DNA of 64,000 nt from Streptomyces yatensis (GTDB lineage: Bacteria; Actinomycetota; Actinomycetes; Streptomycetales; Streptomycetaceae): the NCBI RefSeq assembly GCF_018069625.1, contig NZ_CP072941.1:5828001-5892000 (forward strand). Direction: 5' to 3'. Below the pieces are notes generated by a model. That model searched no databases. It was not told where the DNA came from and worked only from the letters and a program-made list of their open reading frames with translations. Positions 35,699-44,284 of this stretch are shown here, piece after piece. Numbering within the stretch: position 1 is the first letter of the stretch; every line of letters begins with the position of its first letter. A program made the position numbers and the translations under genes.

Positions 35699-37468
35699 TC
35701 AGGTCGGGTCGAGGCCCTTTCCGCGCAGCCAGGGCAGCGGGTCGATGGCCGAGCCACCGCCGGGGTGGACCTCGAAGTGCAGATGCGGGCCGGTGGAGTT
35801 ACCGGAGTTCCCGGAGTACGCGATGGTCTCCCCGGCCTTGACGGTCCCGGAGCGGATCTTGGCGCTGCTGAGGTGGCAGTACCAGGTCTCCGTGCCGTCC
35901 GGGCTGGTCAGGACGACCATGTTGCCGTAGGCGTCGTTCCACTGCGTCGTCACGGTGCCGTCGGTGGCGGCCATCACGGGCGTCCCGTAGCTCACCGGGA
36001 AGTCGATGCCGGTGTGCACGGACATCCAGTTGATACCGGCCTGGCCGAACATGGCGCTCAGGCCGTGCTGCGCGACGGGCAGCGCGAACTTCGGGCGCAG
36101 CGCCTCCTTGCGCGCCGCCTCGGCGGCCTTGCGCTTCTTCTCGGCGGCCTGGCGCGCCTGGAGGTCGATGCGCTCCTGGGTGCGGCTGGCCCGGTCGCGG
36201 AAGTCGTCGGCGCCCTCCCGGACCCCGGCGAGCTGGGAGTCCAGCTTGCTGTTGGCCACGGAGGGCTTCACGGGGGCCGCCGCGGTGTCGGGGGCGGCCT
36301 GAGTCGTGGACTCGTCCTTCTTGTCGCTTCCCACGCCGCTGACCGAGGCGGCGGCCACGGCGGTGACGCCCAGCGCGCAGACGGAGGGGACGGCGACGGT
36401 GAGGAGCGCGGAGCGCTTGGGACGGGGCGAGGGGGTACGGCGGCGGCCGCGGCTCGCCTCCCGGCGGGGGGAGGGGGCGGATTCCCGCACGGCCGCCGCC
36501 TCGGGTTCAGGTTCCGCTTCGGGGCCCGGATCGTACGACTGGTCGGGCTCATGGACCGGGTCGAAGACGGCGGTGTGCTCGAAGCCCCCGGCCTGCTCGG
36601 CGACGGCGGCCTGCTCGAACGCGGCCGTCTCGTCGAACGCGGCGGTCTGCTCGAAGGCACCGGTCTGCTCGAAGGCACCGGTCTGGTCGAAGGAGTTGGG
36701 CTCGAACACGGCCGTCTGCTCGAAGCTGTTCGCCTCGTGCTCGGGCTGGTGCTGATGCTGGTCGAACCCTGTCTGCTCGAGCCCGGGGTGGTGGTCGAAC
36801 CCCTGCTGGTCGAAGCCCGAGTGCTCGTGCCCCGCCTGGGTCAGCCCCGAGTGGTCGTAGTGCTGCTGCCCCTCGCCCACGGTCCCGTAGGCGGTGGCGT
36901 CCCAGAACTGGGTCTGGCCGGTGTCCACACCCGAGGTGTACGCCTCGGCCTCGTACCCCGCGCCGCCCGCGCCCTGGTCCCACTGGCCCGGCATCTCGGT
37001 GTGACCGGTGGCTCCCGTGTCCCACGCGCCGATGTCCCACTGAGCGCCGGTTTCGGCGTCCTGCTGGGCGGGGATACCGGTCGGCAAGTGATAGCCGGCG
37101 GCGGCCCACATCGCGGTGGTGTCGTAGGAGCCCGAGTCGTACTGAGTGGTGTCGTAGTGGGCCGTGTTGTAGTGACCCGTCTCGTACGACCCGGTCTGAT
37201 GCTGGTCGGCCGCGGCCCACTGCGAGGCGTCGTACTGCCCGCTGTGGGCGCCCTGGGTGTCGTCGTACGCGCCCGGAAGCGTGCCGAAGAGCGGATCGCC
37301 GTCGCCGTAGGCCGTGGCCAGGTGGGCGAAGCTGCCGGTGGAATAGCCGTCGTACCCGGCGTAGCCGTGCGCTGTGTCCTGTCGCTGACCGTAGGCCTCG
37401 TCGTACGGATACGAGGCGTCAGGAGCGGGGACGGTCGGAGGGGCCCCCGACGGGTGACGGTCGTTCAC
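35699..37468 (-). CDS. Membrane-anchored M23 (LytM) peptidase-domain protein with long repeat-rich N-terminus
   Basis: 589 residues from GTG 37468 (GAGAAG six bases upstream; GTG 37471 possible). Residues 1-~310 are Gln/Tyr/His/Asp/Phe-rich and disordered, including tandem hexapeptides of FEQTGA/FEQTAA type (bases ~36560-36740). A basic stretch and one transmembrane helix (ALLTVAVPSVCALGVTAVAA) follow, then a coiled coil (QERIDLQARQAAEKKRKAAE) and the M23 domain with HTGIDFP, WYCHLSS and HLHFEVHP; the zinc ligands seem intact. The N-terminal repeats would be cytoplasmic. The family cleaves or regulates wall crosslinks; convergent with pcrA. Confidence 0.9.
   Translation of the reverse strand: MNDRHPSGAPPTVPAPDASYPYDEAYGQRQDTAHGYAGYDGYSTGSFAHLATAYGDGDPLFGTLPGAYDDTQGAHSGQYDASQWAAADQHQTGSYETGHYNTAHYDTTQYDSGSYDTTAMWAAAGYHLPTGIPAQQDAETGAQWDIGAWDTGATGHTEMPGQWDQGAGGAGYEAEAYTSGVDTGQTQFWDATAYGTVGEGQQHYDHSGLTQAGHEHSGFDQQGFDHHPGLEQTGFDQHQHQPEHEANSFEQTAVFEPNSFDQTGAFEQTGAFEQTAAFDETAAFEQAAVAEQAGGFEHTAVFDPVHEPDQSYDPGPEAEPEPEAAAVRESAPSPRREASRGRRRTPSPRPKRSALLTVAVPSVCALGVTAVAAASVSGVGSDKKDESTTQAAPDTAAAPVKPSVANSKLDSQLAGVREGADDFRDRASRTQERIDLQARQAAEKKRKAAEAARKEALRPKFALPVAQHGLSAMFGQAGINWMSVHTGIDFPVSYGTPVMAATDGTVTTQWNDAYGNMVVLTSPDGTETWYCHLSSAKIRSGTVKAGETIAYSGNSGNSTGPHLHFEVHPGGGSAIDPLPWLRGKGLDPT
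36560..36740 (-). repeat. 18-bp coding repeats (FEQTGA-type) in the M23 gene
   Basis: Imperfect 18-bp units of the form GTCTGCTCGAAGGCACCG on the plus strand, two adjacent copies identical near 36650-36690, flanked by diverged copies. Translated on the minus strand as six-residue Phe-Glu-Gln-Thr units. Confidence 0.75.
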
Positions 37469-37700
37469 CACCAACTTCTCTTTCGCCTCGGCTGCAGGAG
37501 AATTAGCGGCGACTGTACCCGGCGGTACGCGGCAGCGACAATCTTCAGTGAGTTTTGAGCAGTACGGCAAAGGGCATTTGGCCGCCTTTCGGCTGACTGT
37601 ACGCAGTTCCTTGGCCGGGTGTTCGATTGGCGTTCGGCAATTCCGGGCCCGCCGAACTACCGCGAGGGGGCCTTGTGCCGCCGTGCGGCGGCCCCTCGTC

Positions 37701-38495
37701 TCATGCCACCGAGGCCGCGCCGGAGGCGTCCGTCGGCGCCTCGTCGGCGGCATCCAGGGCCTCGCGGATCCGTACGGCCACGGAGGAATGCACCGCCAGG
37801 GCGAGATGTCCGATTCCGTTGACGCGGATGTTCTGGGAGATCACATCCGGATGGTCTATCCGGGCCGTCTCCGCCGGGATCATCAACTGATCCACATCGC
37901 TCCAGAAAGCGATGAAACGCGTACGGCAATCAGGGGCAGGTTGCCGCAACTCCGTTATCACCTCGGAGTCCGGGCACATCTGGCGCACGAGTGGATGTGC
38001 GGACAACAAGGGCGCGATCCGGGTGCCGCTGTGCGGGGTGCCGAGTGTCACCAGGGTGTGGACGCGGGCGTCCCCGCCCAGACGCTGGACGTAGTAACGG
38101 GCGATCAGACCGCCCAGGCTGTGCCCGATGACGTCCACCTGGCCATGGCCGGTGCGCGCGCAGACCTCCTCGACATGGCGGCCGAGCAGCGCGGCGGCGG
38201 TGCGCAGATCGCACAGCAGCGGCGAGTAGTTGAGCGCCTGGATGTGCGGCCGGCCGTGGCGGCCGAGCGAGCGGCGCAGCGGTACGAAGACGGACCGGTT
38301 GTCGATGAAGCCGTGGAGAAGGAGGACGGGGCGGTGGGCCCGGCCGTCCATGGGCAGACGCGCCGCCGCACCGGGCGGCGGCGGAGCGGGCGGGCGCTCC
38401 TGACGCAGCCCGGTCGGGTAGAGCAGCAGATGCCCGGCGAGCAGCGCCAGGTCGAGGGCGATGGCCCGGAGCTGGCGGATCTGTACGAGGCCCAT
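37701..38495 (-). CDS. Lipase/esterase, alpha/beta hydrolase (PGAP1/triacylglycerol lipase-like)
   Basis: 264 residues from ATG 38495 (GGGAGG upstream). Oxyanion loop LLLHGFIDNRSVF, nucleophile motif GHSLGGLIARYYVQRLGG, then TLGTPHSGTRIAPL (typical of triacylglycerol lipases), VDQLMIPAETA holding the acid, and catalytic His in GIGHLALAVHS near the C-terminus. A hydrophobic N-terminal helix (LRAIALDLALLAGHLLLYP) could be a signal or membrane anchor. In-frame upstream codons give an Arg-rich, implausible extension. The next gene on this strand (M23 peptidase) starts 233 bp downstream, so the two are probably separate units. Confidence 0.9.
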   Translation of the reverse strand: MGLVQIRQLRAIALDLALLAGHLLLYPTGLRQERPPAPPPPGAAARLPMDGRAHRPVLLLHGFIDNRSVFVPLRRSLGRHGRPHIQALNYSPLLCDLRTAAALLGRHVEEVCARTGHGQVDVIGHSLGGLIARYYVQRLGGDARVHTLVTLGTPHSGTRIAPLLSAHPLVRQMCPDSEVITELRQPAPDCRTRFIAFWSDVDQLMIPAETARIDHPDVISQNIRVNGIGHLALAVHSSVAVRIREALDAADEAPTDASGAASVA

Positions 38496-39022
38496 GGCGG
38501 CCGACCTCCCGCGATGCGGCGCACAGGAGGCGGCTGGAGGCTCCCCCCGCATGCCCTCATGGGCAGCCGGTCGCTTCGGGCGTGCTTCGGCCGTGGTCAT
38601 GAGCCCCGGCCATGAGCCCTGGTCAGGGCGTCGGTCAGGGCGCGGGTCATGGCGGCTTCGACCGTGCGGTGGCCCGATGTCCTCCGGCACCGCACGGTGA
38701 AGGGTGCTGTGACCGCATGACGCAGGACCGCCCGTCGCACCGCGGCGCCATGCGGCTCTCGACGGCGCTGCGCGGTGCGACGGTCCCCGCTGCGGCTCCC
38801 CTGGTGTGGCCGGCCCGAAGCGTATGCGGCGTCCGCGCGGTGGATGCGCGGCGTGCGCGGATGCGGATGCGGGTACGGGTGCGGCCTTCAGTGAACGTGT
38901 CCCACGTGTGATTTCCCCCTCGCGGCGCGCCGCGAAACTGCCGGGTAGGGGATGCTGGAGATAACGTTCGTTCACGTCGATGCGGGCGAGGGCTCGAAGG
39001 GCTCGAGGGCTTGGAGGCTGCG
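38496..39022. other. 527-bp intergenic region, no gene seen
   Basis: Separates the divergent lipase and icmB. It contains a short direct repeat (CATGAGCCCCGGCCATGAGCCCTGGTC split by two bases, ~38599) and GGAGATAACGTTCGTTCACG near 38957, where TAACGT could be the icmB -10. No coding frame with convincing bias. Confidence 0.4.
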
Positions 39023-39433
39023 ATGGGTGTGACCGGTCCGATCCGTGTGGTGGTGGCCAAGCCGGGGCTGGACGGCCACGACCGCGGGGCGAAGGTGATC
39101 GCGCGGGCGCTGCGCGACGCGGGCATGGAGGTCATCTACACCGGGCTCCACCAGACGCCCGAGCAGATCGTCGACACCGCGATCCAGGAGGACGCCGACG
39201 CGATCGGGCTGTCCATCCTCTCCGGTGCCCATATGACCCTGTTCGCCAAGGTGCTGGAGCTGCTGCGGGAGCGCGAGGCGGAGGACATCAAGGTCTTCGG
39301 CGGCGGGATCATCCCCGAGGCGGACATCCCCCCGCTCAAGCAGCAGGGCGTCGCGGAGATCTTCACCCCGGGCGCGACGACGACGTCCATCGTGGAGTGG
39401 GTGCGCGAGAACGTCCGCCCGGTAGCCGCCTGA
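39023..39433 (+). CDS. icmB: Cobalamin-binding small subunit of isobutyryl-CoA mutase
   Basis: 136 residues, the normal size of the B12-binding subunit that pairs with a separate catalytic subunit to interconvert isobutyryl- and n-butyryl-CoA. The adenosylcobalamin motif D-x-H-x-x-G is intact (D17-G-H19-D-R-G22), as are [10 protein letters not shown] and [13 protein letters not shown] 39023 has GGAGG five bases upstream. The large subunit is not in this window; in S. coelicolor, as I recall, it also lies elsewhere. A methylmalonyl-CoA-type small subunit is the alternative. Followed by a 22-unit minisatellite. Confidence 0.85.
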   Translation: MGVTGPIRVVVAKPGLDGHDRGAKVIARALRDAGMEVIYTGLHQTPEQIVDTAIQEDADAIGLSILSGAHMTLFAKVLELLREREAEDIKVFGGGIIPEADIPPLKQQGVAEIFTPGATTTSIVEWVRENVRPVAA

Positions 39434-39465
39434 CCTGCCGGTTCTGTGGGGGGTAGGCCTGGGGC

Positions 39466-39791
39466 GTACGGCGCCGGGCCGTGCGCTGCCGGGCCGTGCG
39501 GCGCCGGGCCGTGCGCTGCCGGGCCGTGCGGCGCCGGGCCGTGCGGTGCTGGGCTGTTTCGCGTCGGGCCGTGTGGCGCCCGGTTTCGCGTCGGGCCGTG
39601 TGGCGCCGGGCCGTGTGGTGCTGGGCCGTTCCGCGCCGGGCCGTGTGGCACCCGGGCCGTTCCGCGTCGGGCCGTGTGGCGCCGGGCCGTGTGGCGCCGG
39701 CCGTTCCGCGTCGGGCCGTGCGGCGTCGGGCCGTTCCGCGTCGGGCCGTGTGGCGTCGGGCCGTTCCGCGCCCGGCCGTTCCGCGTCGGCC
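39466..39791. repeat. Minisatellite: 22 tandem 15-bp units
   Basis: Units begin with GT and fall in two main types, GTGYGGCGCCGGGCC and GTTCCGCGTCGGGCC, which alternate towards the right half; four units are 12, 14, 14 or 16 bp. The array is bordered on both sides by GTACGGCGCC. It fills most of the 422-bp convergent gap between icmB and the DUF5691 gene. Because 15 is a multiple of 3 and the units lack stops, spurious frames run through it on both strands. No spacers, so not a CRISPR. Confidence 0.95.
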
Positions 39792-39855
39792 GTACGGCGC
39801 CACTCGGGCACGCCGGAGGCCAAGGCATCCACGGGCCCCGGGCCCGGTGCGCGGA

Positions 39856-41547
39856 TCACCCCGGTTCGAGCTCGGCTTGCATGGCCGCCCTCAGCCGGAG
39901 GGTGCCCACCAGCCGCTGGAACGCCTCCGCCCAATAGCCCCCGGCTCCTGGCGCCGCCCCCTCCGACTCGTCCGGTATCGCCGTCAGCACCTCGAGCCGA
40001 TCCGCCTGCGTCGGGTCCAGACAGCGCTCGGCAAGGCCCATGACCCCGCTGAAGCTCCACGGGTAGCTGCCCGCGTCGCGTGCGATGTCCAGCGCGTCGA
40101 CGACGGCCCGGCCCAGCGGCTCGGCCCAGGGCACCGTGCACACCCCGAGCAGCCGGAAGGCATCGGACAGGCCGTGGGACGCGATGAACTCGGCCACCCA
40201 CTCCGCCCGCTCCCGGGCCGGCAGCGCGGACAGCAGCTTCGCCGGGTCCCGCCAGGCGGCGGGGGCCGCCTCCCCGGCCGTGACCGGGGCCACCGCCGGG
40301 GTGCCGAGCAGCGCGCGGGACCACTCCGTGTTGCGCTGCCGCACCGCGGCCCGGCACCAGGCCGCGTGCAGATCCGCCTGCCAGCCGTCCGCGACGGGCA
40401 GCGCCACGATCTCGGCGGCACCCCGTCCGCCGAACCACGCGCTCCAGCGGTCCAGCGGGGTCGCCTCCACCAACTGACCCAGCCACCACGACCGTTCCCC
40501 CCGGCCGGAGGGCGGCTTGGGCACGATGCCGTCGCGCTGCATCCCGCTGTCGCACTCGTCCGGCGGCCGGACGGTTATCCACTCGGCGGCGGTCACTTTG
40601 CCGGTGGCCGGCTCGCCGGTGGCAAGCTCACCGCCGGTCGGCTCGCCGGCCGTCACCTCGTCCGTGGTCAGCGAGACGCAGCCCCGTGACCGCTCGGCCA
40701 TGCGCGCGGCGAGCGCGGAGCCGGGGAGCGCGGAAATCAGCTCGGCGGCGGTCGCCCGGACGTTCCGGCTGCGGTCGGACAGCGCCTGTTCGAGGAACGG
40801 CTCATCGGACGGGGAGAGGTCGTCGCGCAGCGAGTCCAGGAACATCAGCCGGTCCTCGGCCCGCTCGGTCGACCAGGTGCCGCTGAGCAGGGCCAGCCCC
40901 GCCGCCGGGTCGCGGTGGCGCGCCGCCGCCAGCAGCGAGACCCGCTCGGCGAACAACCCCTCCTCCCACAGCCGCTGTTCGTCCTCCGGGCCGGTGGCCA
41001 CCCCGGACGGCTCCGGGAGCGCTGTGGGAGCCCGGCCCGCCGTGCCCCGCAGCGCGAACTTCCAGTCCGGGTTGAGCCGGGCCAGCCACAGCGCGCGCGG
41101 TCCGCCGAGGGTCAGTGCCTCGGGCCGCAGATCGGTGCGGGCGCGGGCCGCGTCGAGAAGCGCCGGGAGCAGTGCGTCGGGCACGCGATAGCCGTGGTGA
41201 TTGGCCAGGACGAGCCACTGCGGCAGCAGCTCGGCGAGGTCGGGGGCGGAGCGCGGACCGCCGCGCCCCGGCGCCGAGCGGTCGGCGAGCAGCATCGCCA
41301 GCCTGCTGCGGGCGGCCGTGGGCAGCGCCGGGCGCGGATCCTCGGGCGCCCGGCCGGGCCCCGGCCGGGCGGGCGCGGGCCGCAGCCCGGCCCGCCGCCG
41401 CACGGTGCTGAGCGCGGCCGCGTCCAGCAGGGCGGACGGCGCGTCCTGCCCGGGGCGCGGCGCGACGGGCGGGGTGCGCCGCTCGGTGCCGAGCAGCGCG
41501 GCCGCGACGAGATCGTCCCAGGACGCGGTGGGGGTCGTAGTGGTCAA
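39856..41547 (-). CDS. DUF5691-family protein of the SWIM-MoxR module
   Basis: 563 residues from TTG 41547, whose TTGA overlaps the SWIM gene stop; GGGAGG lies 6 bases upstream, so translation is coupled. It begins TTTTPTASWDDLVAAALLGT and consists of helical, HEAT-like segments (for example DEPFLEQALSDRSRNVRATA), with a Thr/Gly/Glu repeat patch near residue 310 (TAGEPTGG/ATGEPATG). No catalytic motif is evident. It always seems, from memory of annotated Streptomyces, to accompany a SWIM protein, MoxR ATPase, DUF5682 and VWA protein. A role as scaffold or substrate adaptor is inference. Ends beside the minisatellite. Confidence 0.85.
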   Translation of the reverse strand: MTTTTPTASWDDLVAAALLGTERRTPPVAPRPGQDAPSALLDAAALSTVRRRAGLRPAPARPGPGRAPEDPRPALPTAARSRLAMLLADRSAPGRGGPRSAPDLAELLPQWLVLANHHGYRVPDALLPALLDAARARTDLRPEALTLGGPRALWLARLNPDWKFALRGTAGRAPTALPEPSGVATGPEDEQRLWEEGLFAERVSLLAAARHRDPAAGLALLSGTWSTERAEDRLMFLDSLRDDLSPSDEPFLEQALSDRSRNVRATAAELISALPGSALAARMAERSRGCVSLTTDEVTAGEPTGGELATGEPATGKVTAAEWITVRPPDECDSGMQRDGIVPKPPSGRGERSWWLGQLVEATPLDRWSAWFGGRGAAEIVALPVADGWQADLHAAWCRAAVRQRNTEWSRALLGTPAVAPVTAGEAAPAAWRDPAKLLSALPARERAEWVAEFIASHGLSDAFRLLGVCTVPWAEPLGRAVVDALDIARDAGSYPWSFSGVMGLAERCLDPTQADRLEVLTAIPDESEGAAPGAGGYWAEAFQRLVGTLRLRAAMQAELEPG

Positions 41548-42992
41548 CGGATGCCTCCCTGCGCTGCCGTGTCGAGGAGCGGGACGGGGGTCGGGTCCCA
41601 GGTCGTGAGGGGCGAGAAGCCGCGATGGCCGCACTCGCCGAAGACGGTGACCGGGCCACCGCCGGATATGGCCATCAGCTGCCACAGGTCGGCGCGCCCC
41701 GCGCAGCGCGGATCGACGGGCAGGGCCGAGCCGCTCCGCTCATCCGCCAGCTGCCATCCGCCGTCCCCCGGAACCGGCACCACATCGGCGAGCACGACCG
41801 GCCAGCCGTCCAGCCACGGATCCTCCCCGAGCGCCGCCCCATAGGCCGCGAGCGCGGTGTCGACATCGCACCCCTCGGGGGCCGAAGGCGTCGTGGCGGA
41901 CGGGGCGTGCGGCACCTCCTCGTTCCGGGTGCTGATCGCGGCACGCAGGGGCCGGGCCGCCGGGTAATAGGTGAGGTCGGCGTCGAGGACCAGGCCGGTG
42001 GGCAGGGCGAGCTCCGGGGACTGGCCGGGGGCGCTGAACGAGAGCAGCAGTGCCATACGGTGTGTGCGCTCGCCCCGCAGCCAGATCCTGCGGGTGGTCA
42101 GCCTGCCGTCCGTGCCGTCCTGGCGGCCCAGGACCAGCCAGCGGTCCCGGATCGGCTCCCCGGTCGCCAGCAGCTCGGCCACCGGCGTCGTGAGGCCCAC
42201 GCGGGTGCGCGTGGTGGCGGCCAGCTTCTCCGGCAGCCCGTCCAGGTGGAGGAAGCCCTGGTTGAGGAGGTGGGCCAGCGCGCACTCCTCCAGCAGCCGG
42301 GCGGGCCACCCCGGACCGGACGACGGAATCGCGGCCAGCTCCCGCACCCGCGTCTCGAGCCCCGGGGCCTGGGCGTCGACCATCCGCGCGGCCGTCTCGT
42401 CCCACGCCCCGTACCCGGCGCGGTCGGCGGAGGCCAGACCGTCGCGGAGCAGATCGGCGAGCCGCCGCTCCAACTCCGTGGCGCCCGAGGCGATGCGCTG
42501 GGCCCGCCGCTCCGCGCGGCGGCGGGCCGCCTCCGGATCGGCCGCGCCCCCGCTCTCCCCCTTCTCCCCTCTCCCCGCGCCGTCCCCCGTCCCGCCGCCG
42601 CGGCCCGGGCCCCCATCCCGGGCCGCGGCGGCGAGCTTCTCGGCCCGCTCCCGCCGGTCGCCGAGCCACTGCTCGGCCCACTCCGGCGGCTCCCCGCCCC
42701 CGGGCACGCCCCCCTCGCCGGACGCCCACAGCAACAGCAGGCCCAGCGCGTGCTTGCACGGGAACTTCCGGCTCGGGCAACTGCACCGATATCCGGGTCC
42801 GTTCAGATCGACCACCGTTTGGTACGGCTTGCTGCCGCTGCCCGAGCACAGCCCCCACACCGCCTGGCCGTGCGCCCCCGCGCCCGACCATGTGCCGGCC
42901 GCGGCGAGCTTGCCGCCCGCCGTGCGTGACGTCGCGTCAGGAGCCAGGGCCAGCACCTGCTCCGCCGTCCAGCGTTCCCCCTGCGGATTCAT
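41544..42992 (-). CDS. SWIM zinc-finger protein
   Basis: 482 residues from ATG 42992. The SWIM finger C70-x-C72-x6-C79-x-H81 (RCSCPSRKFPCKHALGLLLL) lies in a conserved N-terminal region starting MNPQGERWTAEQVLALAPD. A Gly/Arg/Ala-rich linker (~115-175) follows, then a large helical region (ERRLADLLRDGLASADRAGY) and a C-terminal beta-rich part. SWIM fingers bind DNA or proteins. The start codon is only 7 nt after the -10 box TACCGT, so the mRNA is probably leaderless. First gene of the leftward arm of the five-gene module; overlaps DUF5691 by 4 bp. Confidence 0.9.
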   Translation of the reverse strand: MNPQGERWTAEQVLALAPDATSRTAGGKLAAAGTWSGAGAHGQAVWGLCSGSGSKPYQTVVDLNGPGYRCSCPSRKFPCKHALGLLLLWASGEGGVPGGGEPPEWAEQWLGDRRERAEKLAAAARDGGPGRGGGTGDGAGRGEKGESGGAADPEAARRRAERRAQRIASGATELERRLADLLRDGLASADRAGYGAWDETAARMVDAQAPGLETRVRELAAIPSSGPGWPARLLEECALAHLLNQGFLHLDGLPEKLAATTRTRVGLTTPVAELLATGEPIRDRWLVLGRQDGTDGRLTTRRIWLRGERTHRMALLLSFSAPGQSPELALPTGLVLDADLTYYPAARPLRAAISTRNEEVPHAPSATTPSAPEGCDVDTALAAYGAALGEDPWLDGWPVVLADVVPVPGDGGWQLADERSGSALPVDPRCAGRADLWQLMAISGGGPVTVFGECGHRGFSPLTTWDPTPVPLLDTAAQGGIR

Positions 42993-42999
42993 GTCTGCG

Positions 43000-43022
43000 A
43001 CGGTACGGGCACCCACTGACAA
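43000..43022 (-). promoter_or_regulatory. RecA-NDp/PafBC-type promoter of the SWIM operon
   Basis: On the minus strand TTGTCAGTGG (43022-43013), 7 bp, TACCGT (43005-43000); start codon 7 nt further. Forms an inverted pair with the promoter at 43059. Confidence 0.75.
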
Positions 43023-43058
43023 TCGCCCTGACCTGGGCGTTAGTTGGCCGGGGTCCGG

Positions 43059-43081
43059 TTGTCAGTGGGGTGGTGCAGGGT
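43059..43081 (+). promoter_or_regulatory. RecA-NDp/PafBC-type promoter of the MoxR operon
   Basis: TTGTCAGTGG (43059-43068), 7 bp, CAGGGT (43076-43081), 48 bp before the GTG start. The two -35 boxes face away from each other across 36 bp. Confidence 0.7.
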
Positions 43082-43129
43082 GGTTCACACGTCCGGAAAC
43101 GGAACGAGGAAACAAGTCGTGGGGGAGCT

Positions 43130-44284
43130 GTGACCGTCACTGTGCCCGGAACCGAATCCACCGACAGCAGCCGAGCGGCGGGGCCCGCCGAGGCCGCCGG
43201 AGCCGCGGAAGCGCTGCGTCCGCACGCGGAGGACGCCTTCGCCGACGAGCTGAGCGCGCTCGCCGCCGCCGACGACCGTCCGCGCCCCGCGCGGTGGCGG
43301 CTCTCGCCGTGGGCGGTCGCCACCTATCTGCTCGGCGGCAAGCTGCCCGACGGCACCGTGATCACACCCAAGTACGTGGGTCCGCGCCGCATCGTCGAGG
43401 TCGCCGTCACCACCCTCGCGACCGACCGCGCCCTGCTGTTGCTGGGCGTGCCCGGCACCGCCAAGACATGGGTCTCGGAGCATCTGGCGGCCGCGGTCAG
43501 CGGCGACTCGACCCTGCTGGTCCAGGGCACCGCCGGGACGCCCGAGGAGGCCATCCGGTACGGGTGGAACTACGCCCAGCTCCTCGCCCACGGCCCGAGC
43601 CGCGACGCGCTCGTGCCGAGCCCGGTGATGCGCGCGATGGCGGAGGGCATGACCGCGCGCGTGGAGGAGCTGACCCGCATCCCGGCCGATGTGCAGGACA
43701 CACTGATCACCATCCTGTCCGAGAAGACGCTGCCGATCCCGGAGCTGGGGGAGGAGGCCCAGGCGGTCCGCGGGTTCAACCTGATCGCGACCGCCAACGA
43801 CCGCGACCGCGGGGTCAACGAACTCTCCAGCGCCCTGCGCCGCCGTTTCAACACGGTCGTGCTGCCGCTGCCCGCGACCCCGGAGGACGAGGTCGACATC
43901 GTCTCCCGCCGCGTCGCCCAGATCGGCCGCTCGCTGGAGCTCCCGGAGCTCCCGGAGGGCGTCGAGGAGATCCGCCGGGTGGTCACGGTCTTCCGCGAGC
44001 TGCGCGAGGGAGTGACCGGCGACGGCCGTACGAAGCTCAAGTCGCCCTCGGGCACGCTGTCCACGGCCGAGGCCATCTCCGTGGTCACGGGCGGCCTGGC
44101 CCTCGCCGCCCACTTCGGCGATGGCGTGCTGCGGGCGGGCGATGTGGCCGCGGGCATCCTGGGCGCGGTCGTCCGCGATCCGGCGGCCGACCGCGTCATC
44201 TGGCAGGAGTATCTGGAGACGGTGGTCCGCGAGCGCGACGGCTGGAAGGACTTCTACCGCTCGTGCCGAGAGGTGACCGCATGA
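43130..44284 (+). CDS. MoxR-family AAA+ ATPase
   Basis: 384 residues from GTG 43130 (GGGGGAG upstream; GTG 43142 also possible). AAA core with Walker A GVPGTAKT (106-113), sensor-1 region LIATANDRDRGV and arginine finger segment ALRRRFNTVVLP. Where MoxR proteins usually have a DEhhR Walker B, this reads VEELTRIP, an acidic variant. MoxR ATPases act as chaperones that remodel or load targets bound by VWA proteins; here the VWA partner is two genes downstream. It overlaps DUF5682 by ATGA. The promoter suggests DNA-damage induction. Confidence 0.92.
   Translation: MTVTVPGTESTDSSRAAGPAEAAGAAEALRPHAEDAFADELSALAAADDRPRPARWRLSPWAVATYLLGGKLPDGTVITPKYVGPRRIVEVAVTTLATDRALLLLGVPGTAKTWVSEHLAAAVSGDSTLLVQGTAGTPEEAIRYGWNYAQLLAHGPSRDALVPSPVMRAMAEGMTARVEELTRIPADVQDTLITILSEKTLPIPELGEEAQAVRGFNLIATANDRDRGVNELSSALRRRFNTVVLPLPATPEDEVDIVSRRVAQIGRSLELPELPEGVEEIRRVVTVFRELREGVTGDGRTKLKSPSGTLSTAEAISVVTGGLALAAHFGDGVLRAGDVAAGILGAVVRDPAADRVIWQEYLETVVRERDGWKDFYRSCREVTA

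Noticed and set aside
35639..37558. 639-codon plus-strand frame opposite the M23 gene
   Set aside because: Val/Leu/Gly/Arg-rich shadow; the minus strand carries a complete M23 domain, a transmembrane helix and a start with ribosome site.
39466..39791. CRISPR array
   Set aside because: Units are contiguous 15-mers with no spacers and no cas genes nearby.
39363..40689. Open frames through the minisatellite on both strands
   Set aside because: A 15-bp unit without stops keeps all frames open; the products are simple Arg/Pro/Ala pentapeptides with no start signals, so I treat them as artefacts.
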